Part shown: piece by piece, positions 62,593-64,000 of the stretch
How the letters are laid out: the number at the start of each line of letters is the position of its first letter
How positions within the stretch are numbered: the first letter of the stretch is position 1
NCBI GenBank assembly: GCA_016865505.2
Contig: AP025252.1
Coordinates: 4,340,001-4,404,000, forward strand
DNA from: Bryobacterales bacterium F-183
GTDB lineage: Bacteria; Acidobacteriota; Terriglobia; Bryobacterales; Bryobacteraceae
Direction of reading: 5' to 3'
DNA length: 64,000 bases
The notes under the pieces: model-generated
Seen by the model: the letters and a program-made list of their open reading frames with translations, nothing else
Database searches by the model: none
Told to the model about the DNA's origin: nothing
Translations under genes and position numbers: made by a program

Positions 62593-62943
62593 CTAGAAGT
62601 TCAAGTCCAAGGCCGCTGCGATCGCTTGCTCGATCTCGCGCATGAAAGCGGTTGGAAGAGTCCCCAGTCGCTTGGTGAGCTTGGCACGATCCAGCGTCGT
62701 GATTTGATGGCAAATCGCAAAGCTGTCTCGGGTTAGCCCGGCGAGGTCGGATGGGATCGCGACCACTGTTGGACCCCGACGGCCCTGCGCCTGCGCCGTG
62801 GTCAAAGGAATCACGATGATCGAGTTCCAGCCCGGTGCGAGGTTGAACCCGTCGTCAGAGATAACCACAACCGGACGGACACCGCTTTGCTCCGAACCGG
62901 ACCTGGGCGCTAACTCCGCCCAATAGACATCGCCGCGTTTCAT
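62593..62943 (-). CDS. mazF: MazF/PemK-type endoribonuclease toxin
   Basis: KRGDVYWAELAPRSGSEQSGVRPVVVISDDGFN is the PemK/MazF signature (Arg and acidic catalytic region), then VIPLTTA and a conserved ICHQITTLDRAKL. 116 aa full length. It overlaps its partner by ATGA (62940-62943). Known members cleave mRNA at short motifs; specificity is unknown here. Confidence 0.9.
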   Translation of the reverse strand: MKRGDVYWAELAPRSGSEQSGVRPVVVISDDGFNLAPGWNSIIVIPLTTAQAQGRRGPTVVAIPSDLAGLTRDSFAICHQITTLDRAKLTKRLGTLPTAFMREIEQAIAAALDLNF

Positions 62944-63197
62944 TCAGCGGGTACGGTGGAGTGTCTCAGGTGCTCAGCGGTCGCTGCTTCGAGGTCGCGA
63001 TCCAGGTCAAATGAAGTACCGGCCATCTCGCGGGCGTAATCGGCAATGGCCTTCTTGCGCGACTCTCGCTTCTGAGCATGGAGCCAAGTATCTACAGCCT
63101 CGCGGACCACATCGGCAGCCGGAACGTTCGTTGCCGTCGCAACGGCGCGGATCTCGGCGTAAAGATCCTCCGGCAGCGGGACGTTCACGTTCTTCAT
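62940..63197 (-). CDS. MazE-like ribbon-helix-helix antitoxin
   Basis: The ATG at 63197 (MKNVNVPLPEDLYAEIRAVATATNVPAADVVREAVDTWL) is chosen because it gives a clean ribbon-helix-helix start; an upstream extension is implausible. The basic segment HAQKRESRKKAIADYAREM follows, then an acidic C-terminus. 85 aa. Antitoxin-first order with mazF, one transcript likely. Confidence 0.8.
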   Translation of the reverse strand: MKNVNVPLPEDLYAEIRAVATATNVPAADVVREAVDTWLHAQKRESRKKAIADYAREMAGTSFDLDRDLEAATAEHLRHSTVPAE

Positions 63198-63340
63198 GCC
63201 TACAGTATGCCACCTTGAGGCAAAAGCCGTTTCAGGATTGTGAATTGCTCGCACCCTTTCCACAGTTCGGCGCGTCTGTTAGGTGTAGACTGTAAGCAGG
63301 CGGGAGTGTCCCCGCCGGCAGGAGGGCGGTGTTCCATACT

Positions 63341-64000
63341 ATGGCTTCTCGCTGGAGATCGTACGTCGGGGTTCTTGGAACCATCTTATTTTGCTCGCTG
63401 ATCGGCGGAGTGTTTGGTCCTGCGACCGAAATCGCCAACGCAGCTACCGCGTCGGAGGATGAAGTCTCCTCTACGCTCAAAACCTTTTCGAAGGTCTATA
63501 GTGCGCTGGAAGAAAATGCCGCCGACAAGGTGAATCCCGATAAGGCGATTTACAACGGCGCCATCCCGGGGATGCTGCGGACCCTTGATCCGCACTCCAA
63601 CTTCTTTGATCCCCGTACCTTTCAGCTGTTGAAAGAAGACCAGCGCGGTCATTATTATGGCGTTGGCATGTCGGTTGGTCCTAAGAACAACCGGACCCAG
63701 GTGCTCGAACCGTTTACCGGTTCGCCCGCCTACAAGGCCGGTATCCGCCGCGGCGACATCATCGCCGAGGTCAACGACAAGAAGACCGACGGTCTCACCA
63801 CCAGCGAAGTTGCGGACCTTTTGAAGGGACCTCGCGGCACCCCCGTACAGTTGAAGATCGAACGCCAGGGCGTCGATCATCCGCTGCCGTTCAACCTCAT
63901 CCGCGATGAAATTTCGCGCAAGAGCGTCGGTGACGGTTTCTGGCTCAAGCCCGGCATCGCGTACCTCGACATCAACAGCTTTAACGAAAACACCAGCCAT
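63341..64000 (+). CDS. S41 C-terminal-processing protease (CtpA-like), N-terminal part only
   Basis: Open to the window end: at least 220 codons. Signal peptide (GVLGTILFCSLIGGVFGPATEIANA). The N-terminal S41 segment follows: VYSALEENAADKVNPDKAIYNGAIPGMLRTLDPHSNFFDP. Then a PDZ domain (GVGMSVGPKNNRTQVLEPFTGSPAYKAGIRRGDIIAEVNDKKTDG). The protease core would follow beyond the window. A GGCGGG/CCCGCC hairpin lies about 25 bases before the start, and AGGAGGG is 14 bases from the ATG. Confidence 0.8.
   Translation, partial: MASRWRSYVGVLGTILFCSLIGGVFGPATEIANAATASEDEVSSTLKTFSKVYSALEENAADKVNPDKAIYNGAIPGMLRTLDPHSNFFDPRTFQLLKEDQRGHYYGVGMSVGPKNNRTQVLEPFTGSPAYKAGIRRGDIIAEVNDKKTDGLTTSEVADLLKGPRGTPVQLKIERQGVDHPLPFNLIRDEISRKSVGDGFWLKPGIAYLDINSFNENTSH

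Overview
The window looks like chromosomal DNA of an Acidobacteriota, most likely of the Solibacter/Bryobacter type. By eye it is high-GC. It carries family hallmarks of that group: very large Oar-type TonB-dependent receptors with an N-terminal carboxypeptidase-regulatory domain, and secreted proteins (690 and 848 aa) ending in the Ig-like C-terminal domain that is abundant in Solibacter. It also has CHRD-repeat and VWFA-related secreted proteins and many small secreted proteins of unknown function. This placement is inference from protein families; there is no rRNA in the window.

Layout. 0-4 kb: a secreted-type nucleoside deaminase, a DUF433/DUF5615 toxin-antitoxin-like pair, and a triple-CHRD secreted protein convergent with an unknown protein. 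4-11 kb: tRNA-Phe, a HAD phosphatase, a zinc-ribbon protein, two tandem YfhO-like membrane proteins, and an Nramp metal transporter fused to a universal-stress domain. 11-15.3 kb: a small secreted protein plus a matrixin-type metalloprotease, convergent with ruvB. 15.3-21.8 kb: secreted unknowns, an Oar/TonB receptor interrupted by one in-frame TAA, a lipoprotein and an NlpC/P60-like protein. 21.85-24.7 kb: a compact cysteine-synthesis operon of the CysM-Mec-CysO-MoeZ type, with a good promoter so close to the first ATG that the mRNA may be leaderless. 24.6-26.6 kb: small genes, tRNA-Ser(GGA) and a decayed Mrr-type restriction gene. 26.6-34.9 kb: an M50 protease, rdgB-prmC, a ceramidase-like protein, a second HAD phosphatase, a hybrid histidine kinase that has lost its phosphotransfer residues, and a DUF218 protein. 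34.9-38.2 kb: an MsbA-like ABC exporter, a small basic protein and a membrane protein that ends in a tandem repeat array.

38.2-48.2 kb is the housekeeping core. An array of about five 80-bp repeats is followed by the translation operon rimP-nusA-infB-ylxP-rbfA, then apbE, hemE and hemG. 48.2-53 kb: a DUF3368/UPF0175 toxin-antitoxin pair, a sugar-dehydrogenase-like secreted protein and an Ada-like alkyltransferase. 53-58 kb: two related proteins share a LysM-like N-terminal region but have unrelated C-termini. One carries a polymorphic-toxin type-44-like domain. They flank a DPP4-type peptidase and a DinB protein. 58.2-62.6 kb: a complete membrane formate dehydrogenase (FdnGHI/FdoGHI type). 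Its catalytic subunit contains an in-frame UGA read as selenocysteine at residue 196, with a plausible SECIS hairpin just downstream. The end of the window has a MazEF-type pair and the first 220 codons of an S41 protease.

The strongest leads are the LysM/toxin-44 modular pair, the selenocysteine formate dehydrogenase, the catalytically dead hybrid kinase, and the CysO gene whose Gly-Gly codons double as the ribosome-binding site of the next gene. Others are the interrupted TonB receptor and the 80-bp repeat family, which recurs at 54 kb.
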